Notes: a model not told the origin generated them from the letters alone. 64,000 bases of DNA from Methyloprofundus sp. (GCA_014859465.1 JACUUF010000006.1:1-64000), one strand, 5' to 3'; positions 22,148 to 33,814 are shown, counted from the stretch's first letter. A program made the numbers and translations.

Positions 22148-22537
22148 ATGCTATCAAAAAAACAAATCACGGAACTAAAAGGGCAATTAGATAATCGTTT
22201 ATTGGAATTGCGCAGTGAAATTAAACAAGAATTACTGACCTTCGATAATGAGCAATATAACCAAACTGCCGGACAAGTACATGATATAGGTGATGACTCA
22301 TTGGTTGATTTTCTAATTGATATTAACCTCGCAGTGATTAATCGCCATATTCAGGAAGTGAAAGACATTGAAGCAGCTTTGCTAAAAATTAGTGAGGGTA
22401 ACTATGGGCAATGCAGTGACTGTGACGCTCCGATAAAATACCTACGCCTTGAAGCTCAGCCCACAGCAACTCGCTGCATAAAGTGTCAGGCAGAGCATGA
22501 GCAATCCTTGCATGATACCGAAGCTAAATATAGCTAA
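22148..22537 (+). CDS. TraR/DksA family zinc finger protein
   Basis: 129 aa; CSDCDAPIKYLRLEAQPTATRCIKCQ zinc finger. Confidence 0.9.
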   Translation: MLSKKQITELKGQLDNRLLELRSEIKQELLTFDNEQYNQTAGQVHDIGDDSLVDFLIDINLAVINRHIQEVKDIEAALLKISEGNYGQCSDCDAPIKYLRLEAQPTATRCIKCQAEHEQSLHDTEAKYS

Positions 22538-22693
22538 GTTGACTCCAAGATTAACAACCGTTTTATTCGATCTTCAGGGCTTATGCATTGTACTAGGGGC
22601 AACGATAGTTGATTTTTTTTTTGATTTCAAAAGTGCTGGCAAACTTCTAGTTTATCTTGGTTAAATACAAGCTAGAGGCGGCCAAAAATCGAT

Positions 22694-23905
22694 TTATCTG
22701 GGAATAAGGTTAAATAAAACTCGATATTTCACCATTGCCCAAATAATCAGAATCGTCGCCAAATGTATTCCAGTATTGATAAAAAAATTATGGTACCCGG
22801 GTAATGATGTACTACTGAACAATATTATAAAATAAACGTGCAGGATAAAAACATATAAAGAGGCTTGTCCTAACGGCACTAATAGCCAACCTAGCGCTTT
22901 ATTAATGGGCATCCAGTAGTGGCTTAGGGCATAATAAAAGACAATAAATAAGACTATATTGTTTATTACTCGGCCCAGGCCTAAAGTGTTTTTTTGAAAC
23001 CAGCCCATATAAATTTCATGAAGATAAGCGGGATCAATGAGCGAGAAAGTTCGCCAAGGCCAGAATATTGGTTTGGGATTATTTAAAGATAGAAATATAA
23101 AGACCAGACAAATGAGTCCAGCAATGCATATCAAGGGTTTATTTTTCGGATCAATCAAATAACCCAGCACCTTCTCATGATGGTAACCAACCGCCATGCC
23201 ATTGATAAACAGAAATTGCCAGGTAAGCGTAGGGAAGGCCCGCTCAAAACCTGCGCCCGTTATGCTCAGATGTAGCTTTTGATTGATGCCATATAGCAGG
23301 CAACTAGCGCCAATCAACAGCAGCGTTTTCCGCTGATGTAATCCAAACAGAACCAACGGCGCTAGTGCAATCAGCACAACATATAAGCCAATAACCTGAA
23401 ATTGGTGCGGACCAATTCTGAGTAACAAGGCTTGCTGCAGAATCGTTGACCAGGAAGCCGTGACCGGTGGATAGAGCGGATAAACCTGATCCGGCGCGGC
23501 GAGAGATACCCAGTTACTGACCTCAAAAGTATTAATGCTGGGAATCATGCGTAACACAGCGATACTTAAAATAATGAAAAGATTAATTCTGTATAACTGG
23601 AATGACCGCTGCCATAATTTTATGGCGCAACTTTTGAAACCTTCTCGACTTAAACGCCGCCTATATACCACGCCTAGAACAATGCCAGACAGAGTAACAA
23701 AACCTTCAGCACTGGAAACATAGCCAATCCGCCCCCAGGCAAACAGGCTAAATAGTGAAAAATATTCCATATGCACGCTAATAACAACCAGCATAATCAA
23801 ACCACGAAGGAAATCCAATCGTAGATCTCGGCCGACATGGTTATGCAAATAAGCAAACTGAGATGACAGAGGCGTGCTTGGCGTCACTACTGAGAAAGTT
23901 TTCAT
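22694..23905 (-). CDS. opgC: OpgC domain-containing acyltransferase
   Basis: 403 aa polytopic; RDLRLDFLRGLIMLVVISVHM N-terminus and FVTLSGIVLGVVYRRR typical of OpgC. Confidence 0.85.
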   Translation of the reverse strand: MKTFSVVTPSTPLSSQFAYLHNHVGRDLRLDFLRGLIMLVVISVHMEYFSLFSLFAWGRIGYVSSAEGFVTLSGIVLGVVYRRRLSREGFKSCAIKLWQRSFQLYRINLFIILSIAVLRMIPSINTFEVSNWVSLAAPDQVYPLYPPVTASWSTILQQALLLRIGPHQFQVIGLYVVLIALAPLVLFGLHQRKTLLLIGASCLLYGINQKLHLSITGAGFERAFPTLTWQFLFINGMAVGYHHEKVLGYLIDPKNKPLICIAGLICLVFIFLSLNNPKPIFWPWRTFSLIDPAYLHEIYMGWFQKNTLGLGRVINNIVLFIVFYYALSHYWMPINKALGWLLVPLGQASLYVFILHVYFIILFSSTSLPGYHNFFINTGIHLATILIIWAMVKYRVLFNLIPR

Positions 23906-23925
23906 TTATACCTTTTAGCTCTGCT

Positions 23926-26517
23926 TTAACTTTTTTGTTTTTTAAAAGATAAGTTGGGCGCGACATTAACCAAAAGCAACAACAAAGAAGCGGCATAAGG
24001 CGTTGATTGCACTAGCAAGACAGCAACCCATAATTGCCCAGTGACATTATCGAAATGCTCTAGCGATACCATATAAGTCACCGCAGACCAGAGTAAAATC
24101 AATAACAGTAACTCCTCTTTAATAGTCACTAATCCCGCTAAAAAAGGCCTGGTTTTTTCAAACTTAGGGGTACGCATAAAAGGGCGACCTGAGGTAAATA
24201 GCCCCTGCCAAATAGCTTTCGCCACGGTATGGGTCAGCGCGAGACCAGCAAGTGCAGCACCTAAAGTTTGCAGCGTAGAACAGCCAACACGGACATGATA
24301 AAGCCAAATAGTTCTAAATAACTTAAAACCAAATAAACCGATAGTTGGCAATATAAAAGCATTTACCGGCAATTCACTGTGTATCGGATCTGTTACTATA
24401 TTTGCGGTCAGAAATAAACTCGCAAAAGTAAATAACAGCGCCAAAGCATCGGAAAACCAAGGCAACCATCCGGCAAGAAAATAATAACGTTGCGCAGCAG
24501 TTAAATCAGATTTATTACCCAACAGTAAAGCGCGCCAATGACGCTTAAGAATTTGCATGGCGCCATAAACCCAGCGATGTCGTTGAATCATATAGCCTAA
24601 TATAGTATCGGGTGTTACCCCGCGCCCCATAGAGTCTTTGACATAAACAGAATCATAACCAGCGCGATATAAACGCAATCCAAGTTCGCTATCTTCACAG
24701 ATACACCATTCGCCCCAGTTACCGACAGACTCTAAAGCAGACTTGCGTACTAAAGTCATAGTGCCGTGTTGGATAATCGCGTTAAATTCATTGCGTTGCA
24801 CCATGCCAATCTGAAAAAAACCTGCATATTCCCAGTGACACAGCGCCTTAAAGCTATTTTCTTGCCAATCACGGTAATCCTGAGGTGCCTGTACAAAACC
24901 GACGTCTTCTTTAGCAAAATAAGGCACTAAACCTTTTAGCCAATTAGGATTGACAATATAATCACTGTCAATAACAGCAATAATTTCTGCATCCTTAGCG
25001 GTTTGTGTCAGTGCATAGTTTATTGCTCCCGCTTTATAGCCCGGCCAGTTATCTAAATGAAAAAAACGAAAAGTAGATCCAAGGCGAGTGCATTCCGCTT
25101 CAACCGGCAGCCATACTTCAGGATCTTTGGTGTTATTATCAATAATTAACACCTCTAAATTAGGGTAATCTAATTTAGCCAAAGCGGCTAAAGTTTGCTT
25201 GACCATTTCAGGCGGTTCATTATGAATAGGCACATGCAATGAAACTTTTGGATAAATAAAATCGCTCGGCGCTATAACCGCCTTAAAGCTTCGCTCTCCT
25301 TCTCGGTTCCATAGCACTTCTGAAATCTCTAGCGTTTCCACGAGCAAGACCAGAATTGCTAAAGCCTGCATGATAAGCAACAGAATCCACAGAGCCAAGC
25401 TGACTGTTGTTTGATATTGGCTCGCACCGATGGACGCAGTCCAAGCGATAGTCGAAGCAGAAAGATTTGCCATAATGCCAAAAAATAATTTCCCCGACAA
25501 TTTCATGCGAACTCTAGTAAACAAAAATATGATCATTAAGAGCATACTTAGAATCGCCGCACCAAAAGCCCAGTCTTGCCAGTCAGGCATATTAAACACA
25601 TCGCCCTGCATCTGGAATTTAGCTTGCCGATCTGCGGTAAATATACCCCAGTACGCGCCTGAAGAGCCTTCCATGGATTGCTTCCACGGCTGATCAAATG
25701 CCTCTACTATATAGTAAGTTAACTTTTGTTGTTTTGCGCGATTCAGGAAATCACGGAGAAATTTTACCTGATTGGCTTTGCTGGCCGTTGCCCCACGTAT
25801 CGGCTGACCATCTGACGGCCAGCCAACCTCGGTTAGAACGATAGGTTTATTAGGAAAAGCATCACGCAGTGCCTGATAACGATCGAAGACATAATCAACG
25901 GCTTGCTCAGCAGGAATACCTTCCCAGTAAGGCAAGATATGTGCTGCAATAAAATCCACTTGCTCGGCTAGTTCGGGGTGAGCTAACCATATATCCCAGG
26001 TCTCTGAAGTACTAATCGGACGCCATGAACGTTTACGAACCTGCTTAAGGTAAGCAATAAGCTCATCAACAGTTACTTCTTTGCGCAGCAGAGACTCATT
26101 ACCAACCAGGGTACGCACAATGTTATCACTATGTTTATTACGACTAAGGCTAATTAAAGCATCAACTTCTTTTTGACTTTCTACAGGATCGCTACTAATC
26201 CATGCGCCAAGGGTGACATTTAGATTATGCTGTGCCGCAAGTTCAGGGACTCGCTCAAGGCCGTTCTGAACACTATAGGTACGTACTGCATGAACACGGC
26301 CGGCTACTAAAGACAGATCCTCATTGATTTTCGCCTCACCAGGATAAAGACCTTTTGTCGGATCATGATGCTCGCGCATAGGATTAAAGGCTACGCCCAT
26401 CATCGGTCCAACCCAAGATTGCACTTTGTCAGGACGATTTATGTAGGCCCAGAAAAAGAAATTAGCGATCACAAGGAGAGCAAGCGTTATAAGTGTAAAG
26501 CTGGTTTTTTTTATCAA
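23926..26517 (-). CDS. GH17-like domain fused to GT2 processive glycosyltransferase (NdvB-like beta-glucan synthase)
   Basis: 863 aa; GH17 motifs GNE and LTEVGWPSDGQ, GT2 motifs DSDYIVN and QRHRW. Confidence 0.85.
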   Translation of the reverse strand: MIKKTSFTLITLALLVIANFFFWAYINRPDKVQSWVGPMMGVAFNPMREHHDPTKGLYPGEAKINEDLSLVAGRVHAVRTYSVQNGLERVPELAAQHNLNVTLGAWISSDPVESQKEVDALISLSRNKHSDNIVRTLVGNESLLRKEVTVDELIAYLKQVRKRSWRPISTSETWDIWLAHPELAEQVDFIAAHILPYWEGIPAEQAVDYVFDRYQALRDAFPNKPIVLTEVGWPSDGQPIRGATASKANQVKFLRDFLNRAKQQKLTYYIVEAFDQPWKQSMEGSSGAYWGIFTADRQAKFQMQGDVFNMPDWQDWAFGAAILSMLLMIIFLFTRVRMKLSGKLFFGIMANLSASTIAWTASIGASQYQTTVSLALWILLLIMQALAILVLLVETLEISEVLWNREGERSFKAVIAPSDFIYPKVSLHVPIHNEPPEMVKQTLAALAKLDYPNLEVLIIDNNTKDPEVWLPVEAECTRLGSTFRFFHLDNWPGYKAGAINYALTQTAKDAEIIAVIDSDYIVNPNWLKGLVPYFAKEDVGFVQAPQDYRDWQENSFKALCHWEYAGFFQIGMVQRNEFNAIIQHGTMTLVRKSALESVGNWGEWCICEDSELGLRLYRAGYDSVYVKDSMGRGVTPDTILGYMIQRHRWVYGAMQILKRHWRALLLGNKSDLTAAQRYYFLAGWLPWFSDALALLFTFASLFLTANIVTDPIHSELPVNAFILPTIGLFGFKLFRTIWLYHVRVGCSTLQTLGAALAGLALTHTVAKAIWQGLFTSGRPFMRTPKFEKTRPFLAGLVTIKEELLLLILLWSAVTYMVSLEHFDNVTGQLWVAVLLVQSTPYAASLLLLLVNVAPNLSFKKQKS

Positions 26518-27058
26518 TGGTTTGCCTCTAATCTTAAATCTATTAACAACAGCCTAGAGACTATTCTCTGCTCATCACTAATAGACCTGGCCAAATAGCT
26601 TATTAAAAGGATTTTCCAAGCACCGGCAGATAGAGTTAATAATTGCTCAAAATATTTCCTCTATTCAGTTACTCTTTGCTGAAAGATCGCATTCTACTAC
26701 ATTACACTTAACACTCTGGAGTAAGAATAATTGGCTATCATTTTAATGCACGAGTACTCAATGGTGAGAGGTATGAATACGCTACAACTAGCTTCCATCT
26801 CCAGAGAAATCGGCGCTGCTTGGTCGCGGAGTTTATATAAAGCACCCAAAAAACAGCCCATAATAGAGCGACTATCTGAACTACGCTTGTTACTTCTTTT
26901 GCAATTTTGATTATTTAATTGATATTAGGCACCGATTTTTATGAATCAATGCCTTATGATTTTTTTTGATTCGCTTCAGATCATATTCTACCTGAAGCGT
27001 GCGTAACATCCGTTATTTAAAAGCTCATATAATAATGATGATTTAGGCTTATTTTGCC

Positions 27059-27637
27059 TTACAACCCTTCCCAAGGCGTAAATAACCCTGCTACATTAAC
27101 ACCAAACATATCCAACACCCGCCCTACTCCGTCATCAACCATTGCCGCAATCGAATTGGATTTATTATAAAATGCTGGCATCGGCGGAAAAATAATCGCC
27201 CCCATTTCTGTAGCGCTCGCCATATTGCGAATATGTGCTAAATTTAATGGTGTTTCGCGCGGCATAATAACCACACGTCTACGCTCTTTTAATGCGACAT
27301 CCGCAGAGCGCGAGATTAAATTATCGCCGAAACCATGCGCTATCGCAGCTAAGGTTTTCATCGAACAGGGGGCAACAATGACACCCTCTGTTTTAAACGA
27401 GCCACTGGCAATAGTTGAAGCAATATCATCAATGCCATGCGTAACATCGGCCAAAGCATACAGCTCAGAACGACTCATTTCTAATTCATATTTTAAATTA
27501 ACCAGGCCTGCGGCAGAAATCACTAAATGCGCTTCCCATTCGTCTTGTTGCCGCAAGACTTGTAACATACGCACACCGTAAATTGCACCCGTTGCCCCAG
27601 TCATAGCGATCACTAAGCGTTTTTTCTGTTTGCTCAT
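27059..27637 (-). CDS. ubiX: flavin prenyltransferase UbiX
   Basis: 192 aa; AMTGATGAIYGVRML, VIVAPCSMKTLAAIAHG, MPRETPLNLAHIRNM. Confidence 0.96.
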   Translation of the reverse strand: MSKQKKRLVIAMTGATGAIYGVRMLQVLRQQDEWEAHLVISAAGLVNLKYELEMSRSELYALADVTHGIDDIASTIASGSFKTEGVIVAPCSMKTLAAIAHGFGDNLISRSADVALKERRRVVIMPRETPLNLAHIRNMASATEMGAIIFPPMPAFYNKSNSIAAMVDDGVGRVLDMFGVNVAGLFTPWEGL

Positions 27638-28587
27638 TTTAGCTTCTCCGCCATGGCATCGGTTGCCGCCACTAAAGCATCGATCATTGCATCGCCTTGC
27701 GCAATATGCCCAGCAGTTGGCAAAATCTTATACTCTGCATGAGGCAGAGCCGCAAATAATTTAAAACTGGCTTGCATAGGACAGACAAAGTCATAACGAC
27801 CATGAATAATAATGACCGGGGTATCTTGCAGCGTAGTACAGCCCTCTAATACCTGGTTCTCGCGAATAAAATAACGATTCCGCGCATAATGCAATTCCAT
27901 TTTTACCTGATCAACCATTGTCTGGGTAATATGTTCACCTTGTCGAGCACGATCATAAGCTGCACCCAAAACCACTTGACTAGTCCATTGCATCCACGCC
28001 CGCGTTACTCGGCGCACCGCCACTTCATCATCGCCCCATAGAGCAGTGAAAACAGAGCGCATAGGCTGCTCCTTATCAGCATCTACAGGTAAACTATCGA
28101 GTAATTCCTGCCATTGCTCAGGATAAATCCGATTGGCACCATTGCCCGCAAACCACTCTAAGTCTTCTTGCCGCGCGAGAAAAACACCGCGCACAATAAT
28201 TCCAAATACATAGTTTTTAAACTGCTGTGCGTATAATAAAGCTAAAGTACTGCCCCACGAGCCGCTAAATAACAGCCATTTTTCGATTTTCAATTGCTGC
28301 CGAATGCGTTCCATATCGGCGATTAAATTCTGTGTATTATTTTCCTCTAATTCACCAAAAGGCTGAGATAAGCCGCAGCCACGCTGATCAAACAAAATAA
28401 TATGATACAACTCGGGATTAAAAAAACAGCGGTGTTGTGGCCTAGTACCTGAACAAGGACCGCCATGCAAAAACAGCACAGGAATACCTTCTGGGTTGCC
28501 TGACTGCTCTACATAAACTTTATGTTGACTAGCTGTTTCGAGAAAGAAGGTATGGAAAGGTTCTATTTCTGGATAAAGTGACTGCAT
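27634..28587 (-). CDS. pip: prolyl aminopeptidase (proline iminopeptidase)
   Basis: 317 aa alpha/beta hydrolase; HGGPCSGTRPQHRCFFNP, FDQRGCGLSQP, GSWGSTLAL. Confidence 0.94.
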   Translation of the reverse strand: MQSLYPEIEPFHTFFLETASQHKVYVEQSGNPEGIPVLFLHGGPCSGTRPQHRCFFNPELYHIILFDQRGCGLSQPFGELEENNTQNLIADMERIRQQLKIEKWLLFSGSWGSTLALLYAQQFKNYVFGIIVRGVFLARQEDLEWFAGNGANRIYPEQWQELLDSLPVDADKEQPMRSVFTALWGDDEVAVRRVTRAWMQWTSQVVLGAAYDRARQGEHITQTMVDQVKMELHYARNRYFIRENQVLEGCTTLQDTPVIIIHGRYDFVCPMQASFKLFAALPHAEYKILPTAGHIAQGDAMIDALVAATDAMAEKLK

Positions 28588-28719
28588 CTTAATTTGTTAT
28601 ATTTTTTGTTTTATTTTCGATAGGGCGTAGCTTTAGCGCGCCAATGCTGGGCATCGGCACAAATCTAAAGTTTTCTCCAACCGAACAAATCCGCTTGCTA
28701 CTGGACAAGGATAAACACC

Positions 28720-28738
28720 TGTAGAAGCCGCTCCTACA
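28720..28738. repeat. REP-like palindrome
   Basis: TGTAGAAGCCGCTCCTACA next to cobO; shares a GAGCGGCTT-type core. Confidence 0.4.
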
Positions 28739-28746
28739 TATCCCGC

Positions 28747-29283
28747 CTAAAATTCCACACCCTGCGCGGCTTTAATCCCCTGTTCATAGGCATGTTTAAT
28801 CTTGGTCATTTCCGTTACCGTATGCGCAGCTTCAATCACTTCGGGTGCGGCATTGCGCCCTGTCAACACTAAATGCATCCAAGGCGGCTTTTCATTGGTA
28901 ATAAAATCGGCAATTTCCTGCCCTGAAATCCAGTTATAACCGCAGCAATAATTAATTTCATCTAATAAGACAAAATCATATTCCTCCGAGCGAATCTTCT
29001 GTTGGCTGAATTGCCAAATATCACGGCTGGTTTTAATATCCTGCTCAGGATTTTTCGTATCCCAGGTAAAGCCATCTCCCAACACATGCCATTCAATATT
29101 GTCAAAACGCTCCGCGGCTTTCTGCTCGCCGGTTTGCCATTTTCCTTTAATATATTGAATAACACACACCTTCATCCCCCAACCCGCAGCACGAAATACC
29201 ATACCAAAAGCACTCGATGACTTACCTTTGCCTTCACCGGTATTGACTAACACAATGCCCTGACGGCGATCTCTTTCTTTCAT
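28747..29283 (-). CDS. cobO: cob(I)yrinic acid a,c-diamide adenosyltransferase
   Basis: 178 aa; VNTGEGKGKSSSAFGMVFRAAGWG P-loop. Confidence 0.94.
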   Translation of the reverse strand: MKERDRRQGIVLVNTGEGKGKSSSAFGMVFRAAGWGMKVCVIQYIKGKWQTGEQKAAERFDNIEWHVLGDGFTWDTKNPEQDIKTSRDIWQFSQQKIRSEEYDFVLLDEINYCCGYNWISGQEIADFITNEKPPWMHLVLTGRNAAPEVIEAAHTVTEMTKIKHAYEQGIKAAQGVEF

Positions 29284-30558
29284 TTAATTCTCACTCAACC
29301 ATTGACATATCACTTCCGGCGCACTGGCAAAATACCAATGCACATAAGAAGCACGAACTTGTTTATAACGCACGCCCTGATCCCCGCGATCCGTTTGCAA
29401 ATAGGGCGCTAATTTTTGCTCAGACTCACGCACGGAATGATGGAACTCATGCCCTTTAATGCCTGACGCATCTTCCCGATAGCCTAAAGAAGCCAGCTTG
29501 GTTTGCATTTTCGAGCGAAAAGGTAAAATATTCGCCATCGCCCAAGACTTGCCATCAAGATCAATTAATGCTTCACCCAACAACATTGCGCCACCGCATT
29601 CCGCTAATACCGGCTTGCCAGCATCAATAAAGACACGCAAGGAAGCCCACGTATTTGAGCGAGATAAAGCGTCTGCAAACAACTCAGGATAACCACCCGG
29701 CAACCATAGTGTATCAGCCGATTCAGGAATCGCATCACCCGCGACCGGCGAGAAAAATAACAGCGCTGCGCCCTGCGCCTGTAAAAATTCCAGATTAGCC
29801 GGATAAATAAAACAACATGCCGCATCTTGCGCGATAGCGATTTTTTTACCCTTTAATAATTGCCCCGGCTTCTGTTCAGCGAAATGACGATTAACGTCAG
29901 CAAATAAAGCTAATAAGCTCTCTACTTCAACATGAAAAAAAGGCAAAAAATCTGGTAAAACAGCTTCACAAGGTCGCACCAAGCCCAAATGGCGCTCGGG
30001 CAATACCGGCGCATCTTTTGCCATCCAAGCAATTAAAGGCGGCTGTTGCTGCTCCTGCAAAACGGCTTTTAATAAACTTGCATGATGTGCGCTACCCACC
30101 CGATTAGCGATAATGCCCACAATAGTAACGCCCATTTTTTCCGCATACGCGCAAAAACCACTCACCAAGGGCACCATCGAGCCGCTCATACCTTTAGCAT
30201 CAACGACCAAGACAACCGGTACTTGCAAGGCTTGTGCCAAGGCCGCGCTAGAGCCACTGGCACCGACACCTGAGCGCCCATCAAATAAACCCATTGCCCC
30301 TTCAATAACCGCCACATCCGCAATCGCCGCTTGCTTGGCTAATAACTGCCGACTATTCGCCGCACCTATCATGCGCGTATCCAGATTATAAGAACACTTG
30401 CCAGTAATCGCCTGATGCCATAAAGGATCCAAAAAGTCAGGCCCCGCTTTAAAAGACACAATACGATGCTGCTGTGCTGTTAAATATTGCAACACAGCCA
30501 ACATTATTGTGGTCTTGCCGCAACCTGATTGCGTACCTGCTAAAAGAGCTGCTTTCAT
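29284..30558 (-). CDS. cobB: cobyrinate a,c-diamide synthase
   Basis: 424 aa; AGTQSGCGKTTI P-loop, LPGGYPELFADAL, ECGGAMLLGEAL. Confidence 0.94.
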   Translation of the reverse strand: MKAALLAGTQSGCGKTTIMLAVLQYLTAQQHRIVSFKAGPDFLDPLWHQAITGKCSYNLDTRMIGAANSRQLLAKQAAIADVAVIEGAMGLFDGRSGVGASGSSAALAQALQVPVVLVVDAKGMSGSMVPLVSGFCAYAEKMGVTIVGIIANRVGSAHHASLLKAVLQEQQQPPLIAWMAKDAPVLPERHLGLVRPCEAVLPDFLPFFHVEVESLLALFADVNRHFAEQKPGQLLKGKKIAIAQDAACCFIYPANLEFLQAQGAALLFFSPVAGDAIPESADTLWLPGGYPELFADALSRSNTWASLRVFIDAGKPVLAECGGAMLLGEALIDLDGKSWAMANILPFRSKMQTKLASLGYREDASGIKGHEFHHSVRESEQKLAPYLQTDRGDQGVRYKQVRASYVHWYFASAPEVICQWLSEN

Positions 30559-30687
30559 GTTCCCCTACACACCCAATAAACAGACTATGATAACGTCAAT
30601 TGCCAAGTGACTCAAAGCGCCTGTTTATAGCGACTGTACATATTGATACAATGCCTCTCTTTCCGCCACTACCAAGCCTCTTAAGAA

Positions 30688-32976
30688 ATGGACCTTATCA
30701 AAAAAATTGCCGACCAATTAGCCGTTACCCAGCATCAAGTTAAAGCCACAGTAACCCTGTTAGATGAAGGTGCGAGCGTACCGTTTATCGCGCGTTATCG
30801 TAAAGAAGTCACCGGCGGACTAGATGATATTCAGCTACGCTTCTTAGCTGAGCGCTTAATTTATTTACGCGAACTGAATACGCGGCGCGACACCATTTTG
30901 GAAAGCATCGCCTCCCAAGACAAACTCACACCTGCTTTAGAGCGGGCAATTAAAGAAGCGGACAGCAAAACCCGCCTGGAAGATTTATATTTACCCTACA
31001 AACCCAAGCGACGCACCAAAGCACAAATCGCGCGTGAAGCAGGTCTGGAGCCGTTAGCGGATGCGATTTTAGACGACAGAAACACCAACCCAGAACAGCT
31101 TGCCGCCGGTTATATTAATACCGATCATGCCATTAATGATGCCAGTGCCGCTTTAGAGGGTGCGCGCCAGATTATTATGGAACGTATTGCAGAAGATGCC
31201 GAACTGATCAGCACGCTCCGTGAGCGCATTTGGCAAAAAGGAATGATTCATGCCACCGTCGCCAAAGATAAAGAAACCGAAGCCGCTAAATTCAAAGATT
31301 ATTTTGATTATCAAGAAGCTATCAATAAAATCCCCTCGCATCGCGCTTTAGCTTTATTTCGCGGTCGTAACGAGAATTTATTAAATGTTAATTTACTGCC
31401 CGGTAATGATGAAAAAGCCGCTCATCAACTGTGCGCACAAATTGTCGCACGGCATATTCAGGTGACCGACACCCACAAAGCTGCGGATGCCTGGCTAGCG
31501 GAAACCGCGCGCTTTGCCTGGAAAGTTAAATTATTCACGCGCATTGATTTAGACTTAAAACAACAATTGCGTGAAGCCGCAGAACTAGAAGCGATCAAAG
31601 TCTTCGCCAATAACCTAAAAGATTTATTACTCGCCGCCCCTGCTGGCGCTAAAACCACTTTAGGTTTAGATCCCGGCATTCGTACCGGCGTAAAAGTAGC
31701 CGTAGTGGATACCACAGGGAAATTAGTCGCCACCGAAACTATTTATCCACACCCGCCGAGAAATCAATGGGATGCCTCTATCGCAACGATTGCCAAATTG
31801 ATCAAACAATATCAAGTTGAGTTAGTCAGCATCGGTAATGGCACAGGTTCACGCGAAACCGACCAACTGCTTACCGATCTTATGCAGCAACACAAAGATT
31901 TAAAATTCAGCAAAATAACCGTTTCTGAAGCCGGTGCCTCGGTGTATTCTGCCTCAGAACTTGCCTCGCAAGAATTCCCCGATATAGATGTATCGCTGCG
32001 CGGTGCTGTTTCTATCGCGCGCCGTTTACAAGATCCCTTGGCAGAGCTGGTTAAAATCGAACCCAAAGCCATCGGTGTCGGCCAATATCAGCACGATGTT
32101 AACCAAATTCAGTTAGCGCGTGGACTTGATGCCGTCGTCGAAGATTGTGTCAATGCCGTCGGCGTGGATGTTAATACCGCTTCTGCCGCCCTACTCAAAC
32201 AAGTCTCTGGCTTATCTAATACCATCAGCCACAATATTGTTGCCTTTAGAAATGAGCAAGGCGCATTTAAAAATCGCAAACAACTAAAAAAAGTACCGCG
32301 TTTAGGCGATAAAGCCTATGAACAAGCGGCTGGCTTTTTACGCATTATGAACGGCGACAACCCGCTAGATGCCTCCGCTGTTCATCCCGAAGCCTATCCA
32401 GTGATTGAAGATATTGTTAACAAAACCGGCACACCGATCAATGAGCTGGTCGGCAAAAGTAGTTTCTTACGCAGTTTAAACCCCGCTGATTACACGAATG
32501 AACATTTTGGTTTACCCACCGTCAGCGATATTCTACAAGAACTGGAAAAACCCGGTCGCGATCCCCGCCCAGAATTTAAAAGTGTTACTTTTAAAGCCGG
32601 TATCGAAAAAATCACCGACTTAAAAGAAGGCATGACCTTAGAAGGCGTTGTAACCAATGTGGCTAATTTTGGCGCCTTTGTTGATATAGGCGTGCATCAG
32701 GATGGTTTGGTACATATCTCGCATTTAGCCGACGTCTTTGTTAAAGACCCACGCGAAGTGGTCAAAACCGGAGACATGGTTAAGGTGAAGGTCATTGAAG
32801 TTGATGTCGCCCGTAAACGCATTGCTTTATCAATGAAAAAGGATGCGCCTGCTGGTGAGCAGGCCAATACAAAAACCGATAATGCCCCATCAAGAGCAGC
32901 GCATAAACCCAAACCTCCCGTGCAAAAAACACAAGGCTCTATGGCCGATGCCTTTGCTCAGGCATTGAAGAAATAG
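30688..32976 (+). CDS. tex: Tex family RNA-binding transcription accessory protein
   Basis: 762 aa; [28 protein letters not shown]-terminal S1 domain. Confidence 0.96.
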   Translation: MDLIKKIADQLAVTQHQVKATVTLLDEGASVPFIARYRKEVTGGLDDIQLRFLAERLIYLRELNTRRDTILESIASQDKLTPALERAIKEADSKTRLEDLYLPYKPKRRTKAQIAREAGLEPLADAILDDRNTNPEQLAAGYINTDHAINDASAALEGARQIIMERIAEDAELISTLRERIWQKGMIHATVAKDKETEAAKFKDYFDYQEAINKIPSHRALALFRGRNENLLNVNLLPGNDEKAAHQLCAQIVARHIQVTDTHKAADAWLAETARFAWKVKLFTRIDLDLKQQLREAAELEAIKVFANNLKDLLLAAPAGAKTTLGLDPGIRTGVKVAVVDTTGKLVATETIYPHPPRNQWDASIATIAKLIKQYQVELVSIGNGTGSRETDQLLTDLMQQHKDLKFSKITVSEAGASVYSASELASQEFPDIDVSLRGAVSIARRLQDPLAELVKIEPKAIGVGQYQHDVNQIQLARGLDAVVEDCVNAVGVDVNTASAALLKQVSGLSNTISHNIVAFRNEQGAFKNRKQLKKVPRLGDKAYEQAAGFLRIMNGDNPLDASAVHPEAYPVIEDIVNKTGTPINELVGKSSFLRSLNPADYTNEHFGLPTVSDILQELEKPGRDPRPEFKSVTFKAGIEKITDLKEGMTLEGVVTNVANFGAFVDIGVHQDGLVHISHLADVFVKDPREVVKTGDMVKVKVIEVDVARKRIALSMKKDAPAGEQANTKTDNAPSRAAHKPKPPVQKTQGSMADAFAQALKK

Positions 32977-33097
32977 CTCATAAGGCGGGTACCTAGGTTG
33001 GATTAGCTTATCTAGCGAAGCGCAGATAACATCATCCGAGCTTTCAGCCACTTTGATCTTGAGCACTTCCCCGCCGACTTCAACAATAGCAGTCAAT

Positions 33098-33814
33098 TCA
33101 ATCCGACAAATAATATTCAACTGTCGAAACTACTCGAACCTGTTTGATATGTGGGTTGTTTTGATCTCGGGCACTGATACTAAATTGCCCTTGCGCTGCT
33201 TTTTTAATTTTACCTAATTTGCTTTGTGAATCTGCTGCAAACTTTTGCGCGACTTCTCTGGCTTGTTTGGTTGCCTCTTCAATCATCTCAGGCTTAACCT
33301 CATTAAGTCGGGTAAAAATATATTCCGTTTGCGACGGGTAATTATTGCCCGTAAAAGCGATGCCACTTTTGCCCAGTTCAGACAATGCATTCATTATCTC
33401 GCGCACGCCTTTGATGTTGTCTGAGTAAACCGTGACCGTTTGCATGGCTGCATAACGAAATTCTGCTTTTGCCTCGCCATATTGCTGCGCTGATTTATCG
33501 GTAATCACCGGCGAAGAAAAGGAGATTTCCTTTTCGTTAATGCCTTTTGTCTGTAAAAATTGCTTTATTTTTAAGCTACTGGCATCAACTGAGTTATAAA
33601 GCTGAGTCAGATCATTACTGCTTTGGGTAAATTGAATCGGCCAAATAATAATATCTGCCGGATATTCTCGCTCAGATAAGCCTTTTGCGGTAACGGTACG
33701 TTCATATTCTTTAACTGCGATAGCGGCGTTAGCTAATAAATAGCCTAAGGTCGATAAACCTAAAAATATAAAAAAACCGAGTATGAAGGTATTAACTTTG
33801 TTATGTTCTTGCAT
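33098..33814 (-). CDS. SIMPL domain-containing (DUF541) protein
   Basis: 238 aa; signal anchor, VTAKGLSEREYPADIIIWPI. Confidence 0.85.
   Translation of the reverse strand: MQEHNKVNTFILGFFIFLGLSTLGYLLANAAIAVKEYERTVTAKGLSEREYPADIIIWPIQFTQSSNDLTQLYNSVDASSLKIKQFLQTKGINEKEISFSSPVITDKSAQQYGEAKAEFRYAAMQTVTVYSDNIKGVREIMNALSELGKSGIAFTGNNYPSQTEYIFTRLNEVKPEMIEEATKQAREVAQKFAADSQSKLGKIKKAAQGQFSISARDQNNPHIKQVRVVSTVEYYLSD

Noticed and set aside
26747-26911. 54-codon ORF MHEYSMVRGMNTLQLASISREIGAAWSRS...
   Set aside because: No family recognised and no strong ribosome-binding site; not enough support.
32980-33050. GGTTGGATTAGC...GCGAAGCGC...ATCATCCGA palindrome-like string after tex
   Set aside because: Resembles a common dispersed intergenic repeat in Proteobacteria; too imperfect here to call.
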